DNA of 17,400 nt, taken from positions 1 through 17,400 of the forward strand of contig CAZFWP010000038.1 in the NCBI GenBank assembly GCA_964522805.1, read 5' to 3'. Below, piece after piece: positions 15,160 through 17,400 of this stretch (positions are counted from its first letter, which is position 1; each line of letters opens with the position of its first letter). The stretch is from CAZBYL01 sp964522805 (lineage in GTDB: Bacteria > Synergistota > Synergistia > Synergistales > Synergistaceae). The position numbers and the translations under genes are program-made. Below the pieces are notes generated by a model. It saw only the letters and a list, made by a program, of their open reading frames with translations. It searched no databases and had not been told where the DNA came from.

Positions 15160-17295
15160 TTGGAACTAAATTCAATAAAAAGGCTCTTTATCGCAGAAAA
15201 ACCTTCTCTCGCCAGAGCTATAGCTCTAGCGCTTCCTGCACAGAAAAAAACAAGAACACCTTTAGCCATAATAGCCGGTGACGATGTCGTTTGCTGGGCT
15301 GCCGGTCATATCATCACACCGCTCCAGCCCGATGAGTATGGTCCGCAATACCGTAGCTGGGAAAACACTCAGCTGCCGATAGTGCCGTCTGAATGGAGAG
15401 TTAAACCAAACGGCCACACCCATGATTTGCTGGATAATATCGGTGCGTTGCTGCAAAAAGCAGAGACCGTTGTTCATGCCGGTGACGCTGACCGTGAGGG
15501 GCAGCTGCTGGTTGACGAAATCCTGGATTACTTTTCTTACCGAGGTAGAACAATGAGGCTGCTTGTAACAGATATGAACACCGATGCCATCTGCAAATCC
15601 ATTGAGTCAATGAAACCAAACGAAGCGTATAAAAACGTTTTCATCTCTGCGCTTTGCAGACAGAGAGCGGACTGGCTTTTCGGAAACAACCTCACGAGAC
15701 TCTATTCTATTACCACCAATAGAGCCTGGGGAGAGAAGATTACTGTCGGCCGAGTGCAAACCCCAACACTGGCCTTGGTGGTGAAGCGGGATTTGGATAT
15801 TGAAGATTTCGCTAAACATCCATTTTACGAAGTGAAAGTTGAGATGGATATTAAGGGGAATAAATTCCTGGCAACTTGGAAACCGCGGGAAGATCAGCGA
15901 GGTCTTGACGATAAGGGGCGAATTATCGACGCGGCTGTTATTGAAGAACTTAAAGGAAAAATAGAGGGCCATAGCGGCCAAGTCTCAAAGGCGGAAAAGA
16001 AACGCAGCCAGAGCCAGCCGCCAATGCCTCACTCTCTGCCGACTTTGCAAATTGAAGCATCAAAACAGTATGGTATCTCTCCGGCACAGACACTTGAAAT
16101 AGTTCAAGCGTTATACGAAGCGAAGCTGGTGACATATCCGCGTTCGGACTGCCAATATCTGCCGGAGACTCTTTATGAGGACAGGGCGCGGACGATTGCC
16201 TGCATACCCAAGATGGTGGCGGACTTGGCTGAGTTTGCCGCGGCGGCTGATATGGATATCAAAACGAAGGCATGGAATACGGAAAAGGTTGAAGAACACC
16301 ATGCTATTGTCCCTACTGGGTCTGCTGGAGGGTTATCGCAAGAAGGAACGATGATCTACGAGTTGATTGCCAGAAGATATTTGGCTCAGTTTTTCCCCCC
16401 GCAGGAGCACGATGAAGCTCTGATTGAGGTGGAGGTAGAAGGAGAGCTGTTTCGTGTTCGTTCCAAAAGGTGCGTCTCTATTGGCTGGAAGGTTTTATAC
16501 AAAAACACCAAAGAGGATAAAAACGAAGATGAAGATGGCGAAAGCATAAGGAGTAAACTTCCCGATGCGGAGGAAGGAGAGCCTGTCATTGCGGGAGCTT
16601 TTGCTGTTGAGGAAAAAAAGACCTCTCCTCCGGAAAAATTTACTGAGGCCACTCTGATTGAAGCGATGAATAACATTCATCGCTTTGTCGAAGATCCGGA
16701 GATAAAAGCAGCGCTCAAAGAGACCTCAGGAATAGGTACGGCCGCTACGCAAGCCAATATTATCGAACTGCTCAAAGACAGAGAATATATAAAGCTCTCA
16801 CGGAAAAGGATAGTTTCCACCCCAAAGGGCAGAGCACTCATCAGCAGTGTCGGCAATGAACTCAGCAAACCCGATACCACTGCTGTATGGGAGATGCGCT
16901 TAAAAGATATCGAACATGGCACGGAAGATGCGTCAAAATTTATCGAATCTTTGATAAGCCAGGTGCGGCAGACAGTAAAAAAGAGAATGAGCGAGCACCC
17001 GATATACATTGTCCGCAAAGATGCCGCGCAGAATGAGACTAGGTATAAATGTCCGCAAAAAGAGTGTGAGGGAAGACTGTTCCTGCACAATGGACAGTAC
17101 GGTAAGTTTTGGAAGTGTCACACCTGCGGACTGTCTCTGTCCGATGAAGAAGGACGCATACCCAAAGTTGCAGAATGTCCCATGTGCGGCGGAGTGGCAG
17201 CCCGCATTGACGGGCGTAATGGATATTTCTGGGGTTGCCGCAACCCAAAGTGTAAAAAAACTTTCAAAGATGATAATGGCGAATTAAAGAAATAG
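15160..17295 (+). CDS. topB: DNA topoisomerase III
   Basis: Type IA topoisomerase (711 residues) that cuts one DNA strand and decatenates or resolves recombination and replication intermediates. The N-terminal TOPRIM domain has Glu13 in LFIAEKPSLA and the metal-binding Asp109 and Asp111 in HAGDADREGQ. The catalytic Tyr326 lies in TYPRSD, and GRVQTPTLAL (197-206) is typical of TopB. The C-terminal about 85 residues hold two Cys4 zinc-ribbon modules (CPQKEC with CHTC, then CPMC with CRNPKC), an extension common in TopB of anaerobes. The start is a TTG at 15160 with only a weak upstream AGAAAG; an in-frame stop at 15133 and no ATG before the conserved KRLFIAEKPS leave few choices. It is divergent from the UmuC-like gene. 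TopB copies also occur on integrative elements, but nothing else here supports mobility. Confidence 0.95.
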   Translation: MELNSIKRLFIAEKPSLARAIALALPAQKKTRTPLAIIAGDDVVCWAAGHIITPLQPDEYGPQYRSWENTQLPIVPSEWRVKPNGHTHDLLDNIGALLQKAETVVHAGDADREGQLLVDEILDYFSYRGRTMRLLVTDMNTDAICKSIESMKPNEAYKNVFISALCRQRADWLFGNNLTRLYSITTNRAWGEKITVGRVQTPTLALVVKRDLDIEDFAKHPFYEVKVEMDIKGNKFLATWKPREDQRGLDDKGRIIDAAVIEELKGKIEGHSGQVSKAEKKRSQSQPPMPHSLPTLQIEASKQYGISPAQTLEIVQALYEAKLVTYPRSDCQYLPETLYEDRARTIACIPKMVADLAEFAAAADMDIKTKAWNTEKVEEHHAIVPTGSAGGLSQEGTMIYELIARRYLAQFFPPQEHDEALIEVEVEGELFRVRSKRCVSIGWKVLYKNTKEDKNEDEDGESIRSKLPDAEEGEPVIAGAFAVEEKKTSPPEKFTEATLIEAMNNIHRFVEDPEIKAALKETSGIGTAATQANIIELLKDREYIKLSRKRIVSTPKGRALISSVGNELSKPDTTAVWEMRLKDIEHGTEDASKFIESLISQVRQTVKKRMSEHPIYIVRKDAAQNETRYKCPQKECEGRLFLHNGQYGKFWKCHTCGLSLSDEEGRIPKVAECPMCGGVAARIDGRNGYFWGCRNPKCKKTFKDDNGELKK

Positions 17296-17400
17296 TCTGT
17301 CAATAAGAGAGAACTCATTGCGGAGAGTATTTAAGCGTAAGGCAACGATTCTTTGTCTCTCGCTCATGTCATACCCTTGCCCTGTTTGTGTAGCGATTAT
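17284..17400 (-). CDS. Possible 3' end of an unidentified gene
   Basis: On the minus strand one frame stays open from the window edge to a TAA at 17284-17286, giving 38 codons that end in RNEFSLIDRLFL. It overlaps the last 12 bases of topB convergently. An internal ATG (MSERQRIVALRL) is preceded by AAGGG with very short spacing. The composition is protein-like, but 38 codons without a stop can occur by chance, and I do not recognise the family. Confidence 0.3.
   Translation of the reverse strand: MIATQTGQGYDMSERQRIVALRLNTLRNEFSLIDRLFL

Noticed and set aside
13620..17295. The polymerase and topB pair as part of an integrative element
   Set aside because: No integrase, relaxase, attachment repeats or tRNA are visible, and base use is like the rest of the window.

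Overview
The window looks like chromosome from an anaerobic, amino-acid-using bacterium of intermediate GC with AT-rich spacers. The gene mix (molybdenum hydroxylase, betaine-type carrier, ammonia-lyase-fold enzyme, short CstA, SH3/NlpC peptidase) and the protein style suggest a member of the Synergistota. This is an impression without database support, so placement confidence is low. No RNA gene, CRISPR array or insertion sequence was found.

Left part (1-10231): a large SARP-type regulator (winged helix, BTAD, AAA ATPase, TPR) on the minus strand diverges from a plus-strand set. That set is a three-subunit molybdenum hydroxylase of the xanthine dehydrogenase family (2Fe-2S, FAD and Mo subunits, almost touching), a BCCT-family transporter and a histidine-ammonia-lyase homologue. 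The set ends at a strong hairpin near 10182-10231. The lyase homologue lacks the Ala-Ser-Gly triad that forms the MIO electrophile of true aromatic ammonia-lyases, but keeps other fold and active-site positions. That combination matches ergothionase, the MIO-free lyase that splits ergothioneine into trimethylamine and thiourocanate. Ergothioneine is a betaine, and a betaine-type carrier is encoded immediately upstream. The most interesting reading is therefore an ergothioneine (or related histidine-betaine) uptake and breakdown locus. In it the carrier imports, the lyase removes trimethylamine, the molybdenum hydroxylase may oxidise a heterocyclic product, and the SARP-type protein may regulate. 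The role of the hydroxylase and the regulatory link are inference.

Middle part (10232-13619): a secreted SH3/NlpC-P60 cell-wall peptidase, a very AT-rich spacer with a perfect 17-bp AT-only inverted repeat, and a short CstA-type carrier. A bidirectional terminator shared with the convergent next gene closes this part.

Right part (13620-17400): a UmuC-like Y-family DNA polymerase on the minus strand and topoisomerase III on the plus strand diverge from a 211-bp spacer. The polymerase promoter there carries two operator-like dyads. The window ends with a possible partial minus-strand gene convergent with topB.
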